Assembly (NCBI GenBank): GCA_902782805.1
Contig: CACZON010000240.1
Coordinates: forward strand, 1-12,910
DNA length: 12,910 nucleotides
Source: Oscillospiraceae bacterium
Lineage (GTDB): Bacteria > Bacillota > Clostridia > Oscillospirales > Acutalibacteraceae
Direction of reading: 5' to 3'
Shown here: positions 6,477-12,910 of the stretch, in pieces
Position numbering within the stretch: position 1 is the stretch's first letter
Layout: every line of letters starts with the position of its first letter
Notes under the pieces: model-generated
The model's input: only the letters and a program-made list of their open reading frames with translations
Database searches by the model: none
Told to the model about the DNA's origin: nothing
Made by a program: the position numbers and the translations under genes

Positions 6477-7355
6477 ATGAACGCTTACGACCTTACGGAT
6501 CGTCTCGCCGCCTGTTACGAAAACGGACGCTTCTCTCTTTCGAAGTGGCGGGACTATACGGATGCCCGGACGCCGGGGATCTCGCAGCTCTGCGAAGCGG
6601 ATCTGAGGGAATGTCTTGCGGCGGGGCTGTCCTTTGAAAAAGACTATCTTCCCGTGCTCGGCGCGGTCTTCGAAAACGGCGCCGAATGCCGGGAAATCGC
6701 CGAAACCTACCGTCGGATCACCGGCCGGCTCGAAGATCAGATCCGGCGCGTTTTCGGAAAAACGGTCGACGCCGATCTCGTTCTGTATCTCGGTCTGTGC
6801 AGCGGAGCGGGATGGGCGACGCAGCTCGGCGGCCGCCCGACGGTCCTTTTGGGGATCGAAAAAATTCTCGAGCTGCATTGGGGTGATCCCGATTCCATGA
6901 ACGCGCTGATCCTCCACGAGCTCGGACATCTCTATCAGGCACAGTACGGCGTTCTGCACCGGGAATTCCCGCGCGGCGCCGACCGTTTTCTCTGGCAGCT
7001 CTTTACCGAGGGGATCGCGATGGTCTTCGAGCAGGAGATCCTCGGCGACCCTCGGTTTTATCATCAGGGCAGAGAATGGGCCTCCTGGTGCGCCGAAAAC
7101 CTTTCGCGGATCGCAAGGGGCTTTTCCGATGCGCTCGATACGATGACGTTTGAAACCCAGCGCTTTTTCGGCGATTGGGTCCGCTTCGAAGGTCAGCCGG
7201 ATACCGGCTATTATCTCGGCGCGCGCTTTATCCGCAGTCTGCTGAAAAAGCACCGGTTCGACGATCTTCTTTCCTGGGAAATCGGTTCGGTCCGGGAAGC
7301 GTTTTTGAGCTTTCTCTCGGAACAGCTCGATGAACCGCCGCCGTTGTGCGGATAA
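6477..7355 (+). CDS. Putative HExxH zinc metallopeptidase
   Basis: A 292-residue cytosolic protein (no signal peptide or membrane segment) with the zinc-binding motif LILHELGHLYQ: His147, Glu148, His151. A likely third ligand is Glu178 in TEGIAMVFEQ, 27 residues after the second His, which is the gluzincin pattern. The rest, including GWATQLGGRPTVLLGIE before the motif and the C-terminal YYLGARFI helix, recalls DUF2268-like or related uncharacterised predicted Zn peptidases. I cannot assign a named family. Start: ATG codons exist at 6474 and 6477. The AAGGAA at 6465-6470 gives better spacing to 6477, but 6474 (293 residues) is equally possible. An in-frame ATG at 6360 lies inside the upstream gene and lacks a ribosome site. 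It follows the Nudix fusion by 11-14 nt and ends the left gene train. Confidence 0.8.
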   Translation: MNAYDLTDRLAACYENGRFSLSKWRDYTDARTPGISQLCEADLRECLAAGLSFEKDYLPVLGAVFENGAECREIAETYRRITGRLEDQIRRVFGKTVDADLVLYLGLCSGAGWATQLGGRPTVLLGIEKILELHWGDPDSMNALILHELGHLYQAQYGVLHREFPRGADRFLWQLFTEGIAMVFEQEILGDPRFYHQGREWASWCAENLSRIARGFSDALDTMTFETQRFFGDWVRFEGQPDTGYYLGARFIRSLLKKHRFDDLLSWEIGSVREAFLSFLSEQLDEPPPLCG

Positions 7356-7365
7356 AATCTTCCTC

Positions 7366-7393
7366 TGTACATTTTTCTTCTTTGTGATACAAT
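7366..7393 (+). promoter_or_regulatory. Candidate sigma-A-type promoter for the TIR/RyR locus
   Basis: In the 100-nt gap after the metallopeptidase, TGTACA (7366-7371, 4 of 6 to TTGACA) and TACAAT (7388-7393, 5 of 6 to TATAAT) are 16 nt apart. The region is AT-rich compared with everything around it. A start of transcription near 7400 would give a leader of about 55 nt before the ATG at 7456. This marks 7456 as the first gene of a new transcription unit. Confidence 0.55.
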
Positions 7394-7443
7394 AAAAATG
7401 GATGGATGTCTGTATTGACAGGCAGAAATTCCGATGCATCTCC

Positions 7444-7451
7444 GGAGGTGA
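7444..7451 (+). promoter_or_regulatory. Ribosome binding site fixing the start of the first RyR-domain gene
   Basis: GGAGGTGA, a full anti-Shine-Dalgarno match, lies just before ATG 7456. The in-frame ATG at 7402 has no ribosome site, sits beside the likely transcription start, and would put 18 polar residues before an otherwise immediate membrane helix. It is therefore rejected. Confidence 0.85.
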
Positions 7452-7455
7452 CTTT

Positions 7456-9327
7456 ATGAGCCTTTCCCTGATTGCCGTATACGTTCCGGCGGTACTCCTG
7501 TTCCTGGTTCTGCTGCTCTCGCTGGGATTTCAGCCGCGCTTCATTACGCGGATTTCCGGCGTCCTGCTGCTGATCACGGGCGTATTCGGCACGCTTTTTT
7601 ACGGCTACGGCTTTTATACGATCTACGGAAGCATCCCCCAATCCTTTGCGCGAACGCTGTTCGCGGTCTTTTGCATGTTCCTCGGGCGAAACGAGATCGG
7701 TGCGATCTCCTCTGCCCCGCTGTTTCAGTCGCCGGCGATGCTGGTTTGTCTTTATCTGACGCATCTCCTCGCGCTTTACTGCACCGCGAGCGCTGTGGTT
7801 GCTGCGATCGGAACGCGTCTGATCCGTACGCTGAACCTGCTGCTTTCAAAGCGCGGCGATCTGAGCCTGATCTACGGCGTCAACGAAGATACGGTCGCTT
7901 TTGCGCAGAAGCTGCCGAAGAATACGAAAATCATTTTCGTCGATCCCGGCAGCGGCGCTTCGTTTGATTCAAAAATTCTCCATATGGGCAGCCTGATGCT
8001 GGGCGACAACGACGCAAAAGGCGGCACCGCCGATTTCCTGCGCCATATCGGTTTTAGCAGCGGAAAGCGCCATCTTTCGGTCTACTGCCTCGATTCCGAT
8101 CCCGCCGCCAACCTCCGCTATGCCCAATCTCTGCTCACCTCGCTTGAGCAGTCCGGCATCTCGCCCCAGCAGACGAGTCTTTCGCTCATTCTGCCGGATG
8201 AAACGATTTCCGCCGGGTTCCAAGCCTCGGAAGACCACTACGGCTACGGCAGCGTTCTTGCCTACGAGCGCGAGGAGCTTCTCGCACGGCTGATGATCGC
8301 CGCCTTCCAGCCCTGCGATACCATGCGTTTCGACGGCCGCGGAAAAGCGGAGGAAAATTTTGAAGCGCTGATTGTCGGCTTCGGAAAGACCGGTCAGGCC
8401 GTCCTGCGCGCGCTCGTCATGAACGGCCAGTTTACCGGGAGCCGTTTCCACTGCACAATTGTCTCCAAAGGCCACGCCCAGCAGGCGGGCAGCTTTTTCA
8501 GCCGCTATCCCGCCCTGCGCGAACAGTTCGACCTGACGTTTATCGATTCCGACGCGCGCAGCATTGAGCTCTACGAACAGATCCAGAAAACCGGTCCGGC
8601 GCTCAATTACGTTGCTATCTGTACGGGCAGCGAGAAAGAAACCGGCGAAATCGCCGTGGAATTCTCCCGCCTGTTCGACAGTCTCGGCATTCACGCGCTG
8701 ATCCTGCAGTGCGGGGCTTCTTCGATCCGTAAAAATGCAGACAGCCTCGGCGGCGCCGAAACCGTATCGACCCTGATCCCGGAAATTCTCTCCAGCGACG
8801 GAATGGACGCCGCTGCGATGCAGATCAACTACGCTTACTATCGCGCCCGGGGCGGAACCGCGCGCGAGCATTGGATCCGATGCGATTATTTCAGCCGCAT
8901 GAGCTGCCGCGCAAGCGCGGATTTTCTTGATGCGTTCCTGCGATCGGCAGGCACAAACCGCGAAGAAGCGAAGCAGAAGGACTTCCGCCTGCCCGACGAA
9001 GTGATCGAAAACCTCGCGCAGACGGAGCATCTGCGCTGGTGCGCGTTCCATTACGCGATGGGCTACCGCCCGATGCCGGACGACGTCTGGCAGGAGCGGG
9101 CGGCGCTCTATCTTACACAGAAGAAAAACGGTGAAACACCGCTGCGGATCGCCAAAGATTCCGAAAAACGCCTTCATGCCTGCCTGATCGGCTGGGAAGC
9201 GCTCGATGCGCTTTCCGCGCGTGAAAACGAGATTACCGGCGGCCATACCGACTACCGCAGAATGGACTTTGATAACGTTCTGATGCTTCTTGAATTGCTG
9301 CGTCAGGATCCGGAAGGAGGAAACTGA
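7456..9327 (+). CDS. Multi-pass membrane protein with TrkA/RCK-like Rossmann domains and C-terminal RyR-like domain
   Basis: A 623-residue protein. The first ~120 residues hold hydrophobic segments at about 5-25, 32-54, 62-78 and 92-118. The third, SFARTLFAVFCMFLGRN, is short and amphipathic and could be a re-entrant pore-type helix, but no TVGYG-like filter is present. A first Rossmann-like unit follows (LSLIYGVNEDTVAFAQKL, then IIFVDPG). A second unit has a classical nucleotide-binding turn, GFGKTG at 308-313, inside ALIVGFGKTGQAVL, as in TrkA-N/RCK domains that bind NAD(H) or ATP. From about residue 515 the C-terminus aligns with the RyR-like end of the next gene: EH-x-RW at 524-528, an FH-x-x-x-GY element, RLH, then a final D-Y/DFD-N segment. 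The next gene starts 1 nt after the stop, so they are co-expressed and may form one complex. Exact function unknown; regulatory partner of the channel is the simplest idea. Confidence 0.85.
   Translation: MSLSLIAVYVPAVLLFLVLLLSLGFQPRFITRISGVLLLITGVFGTLFYGYGFYTIYGSIPQSFARTLFAVFCMFLGRNEIGAISSAPLFQSPAMLVCLYLTHLLALYCTASAVVAAIGTRLIRTLNLLLSKRGDLSLIYGVNEDTVAFAQKLPKNTKIIFVDPGSGASFDSKILHMGSLMLGDNDAKGGTADFLRHIGFSSGKRHLSVYCLDSDPAANLRYAQSLLTSLEQSGISPQQTSLSLILPDETISAGFQASEDHYGYGSVLAYEREELLARLMIAAFQPCDTMRFDGRGKAEENFEALIVGFGKTGQAVLRALVMNGQFTGSRFHCTIVSKGHAQQAGSFFSRYPALREQFDLTFIDSDARSIELYEQIQKTGPALNYVAICTGSEKETGEIAVEFSRLFDSLGIHALILQCGASSIRKNADSLGGAETVSTLIPEILSSDGMDAAAMQINYAYYRARGGTAREHWIRCDYFSRMSCRASADFLDAFLRSAGTNREEAKQKDFRLPDEVIENLAQTEHLRWCAFHYAMGYRPMPDDVWQERAALYLTQKKNGETPLRIAKDSEKRLHACLIGWEALDALSARENEITGGHTDYRRMDFDNVLMLLELLRQDPEGGN
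9314..9320 (+). promoter_or_regulatory. Ribosome binding site fixing the start of the channel gene
   Basis: AAGGAGG lies within the last codons of the upstream gene, 8 nt before ATG 9329. It selects 9329 over an in-frame ATG at 9290, whose 13 extra charged residues would precede the membrane helix and overlap the upstream gene. The arrangement implies translational coupling. Confidence 0.85.
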
Positions 9328-9328
9328 G

Positions 9329-10846
9329 ATGCGTCGAAAGCGTTTCCTCGCGGCAGGGATCCTGATCCTGCTCGGTTTGCTCGTGTTCCTGCTGATCCTC
9401 TCGGAATCCTCCGCGCCCGACGCGACCATCGTATCGGTTCCGACGGCGCTCTGGTATCTTCTCACCACCATAACGACGGTCGGCTACGGCGATCTCTATC
9501 CGATCACCGCAGCGGGTCGCATCATCGGCGCGGTCTTCCAGCTGATAACGCTCGGCCTGCTCGGCGTTCTGATCGGAATGCTCGCATCGTTCCTGCGCGG
9601 CCGCGCCTTCCAGCTGCTGTGTCTCTCCCTGCTTCAGGGAAAGACCTGGTACGTATTCTCCGAAAAGAACGAGGCGAGCGAAGCCCTCGCCAGGGCGCTC
9701 GACGCCGAACAGCCGGGGAGGATCCTGCTCTTTGCGAACGCGCAGGGCAGCTGCGCGCCGGGCAAGGCGGTCCCGCTTGGCGCCGAAGAGATCTGCCGCC
9801 GGAAAAAAGACGGCGATTTCTGCCTTTACTGCATCGGCGAAAACGATACGGAAAATGAACGGCTCGCGATGCGGTTTGAGCATCTCCCCGCCCGCGTCTA
9901 TTGCCAAAGCGCCGTGTTCCCCGATCGCCTCCCGGAAAACCGCCGGCAGTTCGATCCCGCGCAGCTGGGTGCAAGACTCTATTGGAATTCCCACCCGATC
10001 CTCACCCCGCGCGAAAAGGTCCTGATCGTCGGCGACGGAAAATGGGCGCAGGCGCTTCTGGAACAGGGGCTGCTGCTCGGGGTCATCGATCCCGCGCAGC
10101 AGATCAGCTATACCGCCGCGGGCGATTATTCCGGATTTTTCCGCAGTCATCCGCTGCTCGGCAAAGCGCTCGAAGTCGATCCTGCCTGCGGCGGGGTCGA
10201 TACGCTCACCGTTTTGGAGCACTGGAACGACGATCCCGCGCTGCTTATGGAAGCGGACCGGATCATTTTCTGCTGCGACGACGAGGACGAAAACCGCCGG
10301 AATCTCGGAATACTCCGGCGCTATTATCCGACCTGCGCCGCCGTCTTTGCGCGGCTTTCCGTCCCGTTTGAAGGCGCCCGGTGCTTCGGTTCCGTCGACG
10401 AGCTTTATACGCCGGAGCTCGTCATGAATGAAGCGCTCAACCGCCGGGCGATCGCGATCAACGCGCAATACCGCCGCTCGAACCCCGGCGCGCCGGATTG
10501 GCGGGAGCTGAGCGATTTTACACGCCGCTCCAATCTCGCCGCCGCGGATCACCTCAACGTCAAGCTGTATCTCCTCGGAGAACAAAGCGCCTCAAAGGAA
10601 TCCTTCGACCGGGCGTGGAAGCGTTTTCTGAACGCGGACGAGCAGGATCGGGAGCGTTTCCGCCGGATCGAACACGCCCGCTGGCAGCGCTTCCATCTCC
10701 TCAACGGCTGGCAGTACGCCCCCGAGCGCGACAACGCCCGGCGGCTCCATCCGCTTCTGCTTCCCTTCGACCGTCTCTCTCCCGAAGATCAGAGGAAGGA
10801 TGACTACAGCTGGGAGATCCTTCGCCTCGGCGAGGAAATCATCTGA
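9329..10846 (+). CDS. Two-TM potassium channel with RCK-like domains and C-terminal RyR domain
   Basis: A 505-residue channel protein. TM1 is about residues 6-25. The pore helix (PTALWYLLTTI) leads to a canonical K+ selectivity filter TTVGYGD at residues 49-55. TM2 is about residues 64-86. The cytosolic part contains a Rossmann-type domain (EKVLIVGDGKWAQALL, glycine turn G235-D-G237-K-W-A240) like the RCK/TrkA-N domains that gate K+ channels. An N-terminal RCK-like half without a clear glycine motif precedes it (KTWYVFSEKNEAS, then LLFAN). The C-terminus is an RyR domain: EHARW at 448-452, GW at 460-461, then HPLLLPFDRL and a K-D-D-Y close. RyR domains are named after repeats in ryanodine receptors. 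In bacteria they occur in predicted signalling and conflict proteins, as possible ligand readers. It starts 1 nt after the upstream RyR gene. A strong hairpin follows its stop. Confidence 0.93.
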   Translation: MRRKRFLAAGILILLGLLVFLLILSESSAPDATIVSVPTALWYLLTTITTVGYGDLYPITAAGRIIGAVFQLITLGLLGVLIGMLASFLRGRAFQLLCLSLLQGKTWYVFSEKNEASEALARALDAEQPGRILLFANAQGSCAPGKAVPLGAEEICRRKKDGDFCLYCIGENDTENERLAMRFEHLPARVYCQSAVFPDRLPENRRQFDPAQLGARLYWNSHPILTPREKVLIVGDGKWAQALLEQGLLLGVIDPAQQISYTAAGDYSGFFRSHPLLGKALEVDPACGGVDTLTVLEHWNDDPALLMEADRIIFCCDDEDENRRNLGILRRYYPTCAAVFARLSVPFEGARCFGSVDELYTPELVMNEALNRRAIAINAQYRRSNPGAPDWRELSDFTRRSNLAAADHLNVKLYLLGEQSASKESFDRAWKRFLNADEQDRERFRRIEHARWQRFHLLNGWQYAPERDNARRLHPLLLPFDRLSPEDQRKDDYSWEILRLGEEII

Positions 10847-10854
10847 AATCGTAT

Positions 10855-10896
10855 TTTGCCGTCTTCGTTACCGACCGAGACGGCAAATCTGTTTTT
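10855..10896 (+). terminator. Intrinsic terminator or attenuator between the channel and TIR genes
   Basis: A perfect 10-bp inverted repeat, TTTGCCGTCT (10855-10864) with AGACGGCAAA (10878-10887), closes a 13-nt loop. TCTG and then five T (10892-10896) follow. It begins 8 nt after the channel stop and ends 22 nt before the TIR ATG. There is almost no room for a promoter between it and the TIR ribosome site. It may therefore reduce rather than abolish transcription into the TIR gene, or the TIR gene may use a promoter inside the channel gene. Confidence 0.8.
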
Positions 10897-10918
10897 ACGT
10901 TAGCTCAAGGAGGATTTT

Positions 10919-12910
10919 ATGAATCGCTCTCAAAGTGCCGGCAACCGGATGCTTAAGGAATCCGGCTATACGTATTTTGCCTTCATCAGCTACCGCCGGA
11001 CGGATTCCCGCTGGGCGTCGTGGCTCAAGCGCCGCCTGCAATCCTATCGGCTTCCCCAGCGGACCCACCGCAACCACCGGGAGCTTCCGCTGCGCTTTTC
11101 CTCCGTCTTTCTCGATAAAACCAATCTGACGCCCGGGCTGCTGGATCAAGGGCTGCGCGAAGAGGTTCAGGCTTCAAAATATCTGATCGTGATCTGTTCG
11201 CGGTCCGCGCGCGAAAAGTCGCAGTATCTCGACGATGAGATCCAGTATTTCCTCGACGGCGGCGGCGATCCCTCGCGCATCATTCCGTTTATCGTTGACA
11301 ACGCTCCGCGGCCCGAAGAGGAATGCTTCCCCCTGCGGCTTTCAGAGCTCTGCAAACGGCAGACGATCCTCGGCGCGAATATCCACGACTCCGGAAAGCG
11401 AAACGCCTTTCTGAAGGTCATCGCCTATATGCACGGACTCAAGCTTGAGGAAATCGAAAGCGACGATACCCGCCGGCGCAGAAAAAAAGCCCTGATCGCC
11501 TCCCTCGCAAGCGCGGCATTTATCGCCGGCGCGGCCGCAGGCGGCTATTTCTGCTGGGATTATTTCGCGCCGAAAACGGCTTACTATCTCGATTACGCGG
11601 AACGCAGCGGCATCCCGGAGGGGATCGGCGAACTGAGCGAAGAAGAGATCCTGCATACCGCCAATCATTACGCGATCGTATCGAGCCGGAGAAAGGTCCG
11701 CGAGCTGCGCTATGAAAACTCCCACTGTCAGCTCGATACCCACAGCGGCACGGACGACCACGACCGGCCGATCCGCGCCACCTACGAATACTCGGAAAAG
11801 GACGAGCTCGATAAAGTCACCTGGTACAATACGTCCGGCAATCTCGTGATGGTTATGAAGTATTCCAATCTTCAGACCGTGGACCTTCAGTACGAGCAGA
11901 AGGATTCCTACATCGGCAGCACCTTCCTGCGGGTCAGCAATCCGCTTGAAAGCGACGACAGCAGCAGCGCGCTGCTCGAAAACGTTTCGCGCTATTTGAT
12001 CGATTACGACGAAAACGGATTCGTCTCCGAACTGCGCTACGTCAGCAATCCCGCCTACAACAATGCCGCCGCGGATCCGGACGGGCTCGGCGGGATGCGC
12101 TATGAACGCGATGAAAAAGGGCGCGCGAAACGGATCTGGTATCTCACGTATACCGGAGAACGCGGCAGCGCGCGTTTTTCGGAGGATTACGAAATCCTCG
12201 GAATGAGCAACGGTGTCTGCGGGATTTCTTTTTCCTACAACGAAAAAGACGAGGTCGAGGGATATACCTATCTGAATATCGAGGGAAACCCGATCCGCAA
12301 CAGCCGCGGTTTCGCCTCGGCGAAAATCACCTATGACGGCCGTCATAATCCGATCGAAACCCGATACTATGACGTCGCCGGAAAACCGGTGCGACAATCG
12401 GGCGGGTACAGCGTCTACGCGCTCGAATACGACGCGCAGGGAAACCGGACGGCTTCAAAATTTTACGGCGTCAACGGAGAGCCGGCAATCAATACCGACG
12501 GTTATTCTTCCGCCTCCTGCACCTACGATATCTGGGGCAACATGACACGCTCGGATTTCTACGGTCCCGACGGAAAACCGGTCGTCCTGCCGGACGGCTT
12601 TGCTTCGATCGAATACGAATCCGACCGAACGGGACGAATCCTGCGCGAAAACTATTACGACGCCGAAGGCAACGCAATGCTCAACGCAAAAGGCTTCGCC
12701 GCTCAGGCTTGGGAATACAACGAAGAAGGCCACGTCTCTCAATGCTCTTATTTCGGAACGAACCGGAAACTCTGCGCCGGTGCGGACGGCGTCGCCAGAA
12801 AGACGTTCCAATACAATTCACAGGGGCGCTGTGAACTGTGTTCCTGCTTCGGCATTGACGGAAAGCCCTGTATGTATACGGAAGGATTCAGTTCCTTTTC
12901 GCAGCAATAC
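10919..12910 (+). CDS. TIR-domain transmembrane protein with long Y-D/N-x-x-G repeat region (3' end outside window)
   Basis: The frame is open from ATG 10919 to the last base: 664 codons, no stop. AAGGAGG at 10907-10913 supports the start. Residues about 17-150 are a TIR domain: YFAFISYRR (19-27), a FLDKTNLTPGLL loop, then EEVQASKYLIVICSRSA. The presumed NADase glutamate is Glu107 in YLDDEIQYFL, and a later strand reads RIIPFIV. A basic stop-transfer-like cluster (RRRRKK) precedes one hydrophobic helix at about 191-213. The TIR domain should thus be cytosolic and the rest outside (N-in). From about residue 214 onward the protein is Tyr-, Gly-, Asp- and Asn-rich. First come diverged units, then an exact array of 32-residue repeats running off the window. 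TIR domains of bacteria can hydrolyse NAD+ or make cyclic ADP-ribose isomers. The repeat region is plausibly a sensor or adhesive surface domain. Confidence 0.9.
   Translation, partial: MNRSQSAGNRMLKESGYTYFAFISYRRTDSRWASWLKRRLQSYRLPQRTHRNHRELPLRFSSVFLDKTNLTPGLLDQGLREEVQASKYLIVICSRSAREKSQYLDDEIQYFLDGGGDPSRIIPFIVDNAPRPEEECFPLRLSELCKRQTILGANIHDSGKRNAFLKVIAYMHGLKLEEIESDDTRRRRKKALIASLASAAFIAGAAAGGYFCWDYFAPKTAYYLDYAERSGIPEGIGELSEEEILHTANHYAIVSSRRKVRELRYENSHCQLDTHSGTDDHDRPIRATYEYSEKDELDKVTWYNTSGNLVMVMKYSNLQTVDLQYEQKDSYIGSTFLRVSNPLESDDSSSALLENVSRYLIDYDENGFVSELRYVSNPAYNNAAADPDGLGGMRYERDEKGRAKRIWYLTYTGERGSARFSEDYEILGMSNGVCGISFSYNEKDEVEGYTYLNIEGNPIRNSRGFASAKITYDGRHNPIETRYYDVAGKPVRQSGGYSVYALEYDAQGNRTASKFYGVNGEPAINTDGYSSASCTYDIWGNMTRSDFYGPDGKPVVLPDGFASIEYESDRTGRILRENYYDAEGNAMLNAKGFAAQAWEYNEEGHVSQCSYFGTNRKLCAGADGVARKTFQYNSQGRCELCSCFGIDGKPCMYTEGFSSFSQQY
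12230..12910 (+). repeat. Coding array of 32-residue (96-bp) repeats in the TIR protein
   Basis: Seven complete units start exactly 96 bp apart at 12230, 12326, 12422, 12518, 12614, 12710 and 12806, and an eighth begins at 12902. The consensus is roughly Y-[DN]-x-x-G-N, then five variable residues, Y-[YFG]-x-x-x-G-K-P, five variable residues, G-[YF]-[AS]. The units differ strongly at DNA level, so they were kept at constant length by selection rather than by recent copying. Longer, diverged relatives precede them (for example YDENG near 12005 and YERDEKG near 12100). The style recalls RHS/YD repeats but with a 32-residue period. Confidence 0.88.

Noticed and set aside
7415..7420. Perfect TTGACA box downstream of the presumed promoter
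   Set aside because: No -10-like hexamer occurs 16-18 nt further on (the region reads CATCTCCGG), so it is probably chance.
7402..7455. Upstream in-frame start for the first RyR-domain gene
   Set aside because: No ribosome site before it, while GGAGGTGA stands directly before ATG 7456, and the added residues are unlike a membrane protein start.
7969..10585. Long open frames on the minus strand (about 500 and 450 codons) opposite the two RyR-domain genes
   Set aside because: They mirror the codon pattern of GC-rich + strand genes, have no recognisable domains, and the + strand frames there have clear motifs, ribosome sites and matching ends.
11342..12397. 351-codon minus-strand open frame opposite the TIR protein gene
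   Set aside because: The + strand frame is continuous through the TIR, membrane and repeat regions; the antisense frame has no motif and no ribosome site that I can see.
12230..12910. Regular 96-bp spacing considered as a CRISPR or DNA-level tandem repeat
   Set aside because: The units are similar only as protein; the DNA differs at most third positions and there are no identical repeats with unique spacers.

Overview
The window is about 12.9 kb of fairly GC-rich DNA (roughly 55-60% by eye). All supportable genes lie on the + strand, most follow strong AAGGAGG-type ribosome binding sites, and gaps between genes are short or absent. The MnmA, SRAP, GNAT and Nudix proteins and the Gly-Cys lipobox lipoprotein with a Ser/Glu-rich linker look like a Gram-positive gut-type Clostridia (Oscillospirales/Christensenellales-like). 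That placement is inferred from protein style; no rRNA or other marker is present. No tRNA, insertion sequence, integrase or CRISPR array is visible.

Left part (1-7355): a co-directional train of small enzymes. It opens with the 3' end of a GNAT acetyltransferase. A lipoprotein with three copies of a ~72-residue repeat follows, then the tRNA 2-thiouridylase MnmA and an SRAP (YedK/HMCES-type) abasic-site protein. Next come four further, mutually dissimilar GNAT acetyltransferases in a row: one AAC(3)-I-like, one YhhY/RimL-like, one streptothricin-acetyltransferase-like and one RimJ-like. The train ends with a flavin-reductase/Nudix fusion and a HExxH putative metallopeptidase. Gaps within it run from a 4-nt overlap to 41 nt after the lipoprotein, so much of it may be one or two transcripts.

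Right part (7356-12910): a different kind of locus. A 100-nt gap carries a plausible promoter. Then come two genes 1 nt apart, each encoding a membrane domain, TrkA/RCK-like Rossmann domains and a C-terminal RyR-like domain. The second has a textbook K+ channel selectivity filter (TTVGYGD); the first has a related plan but no recognisable filter. A strong hairpin plus T-run follows. After it starts a TIR-domain protein with one transmembrane helix and a long array of 32-residue Y-D/N-x-x-G repeats, cut off by the window end.

Working hypothesis (inference): the three right-hand genes form a membrane-based signalling or defence module. A surface repeat region would control a cytosolic TIR NADase. 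The nucleotide product, or NAD depletion, would be read by RCK/RyR domains that gate a K+ channel. The individual domains are recognisable; the combination as a functional unit is the part worth testing.
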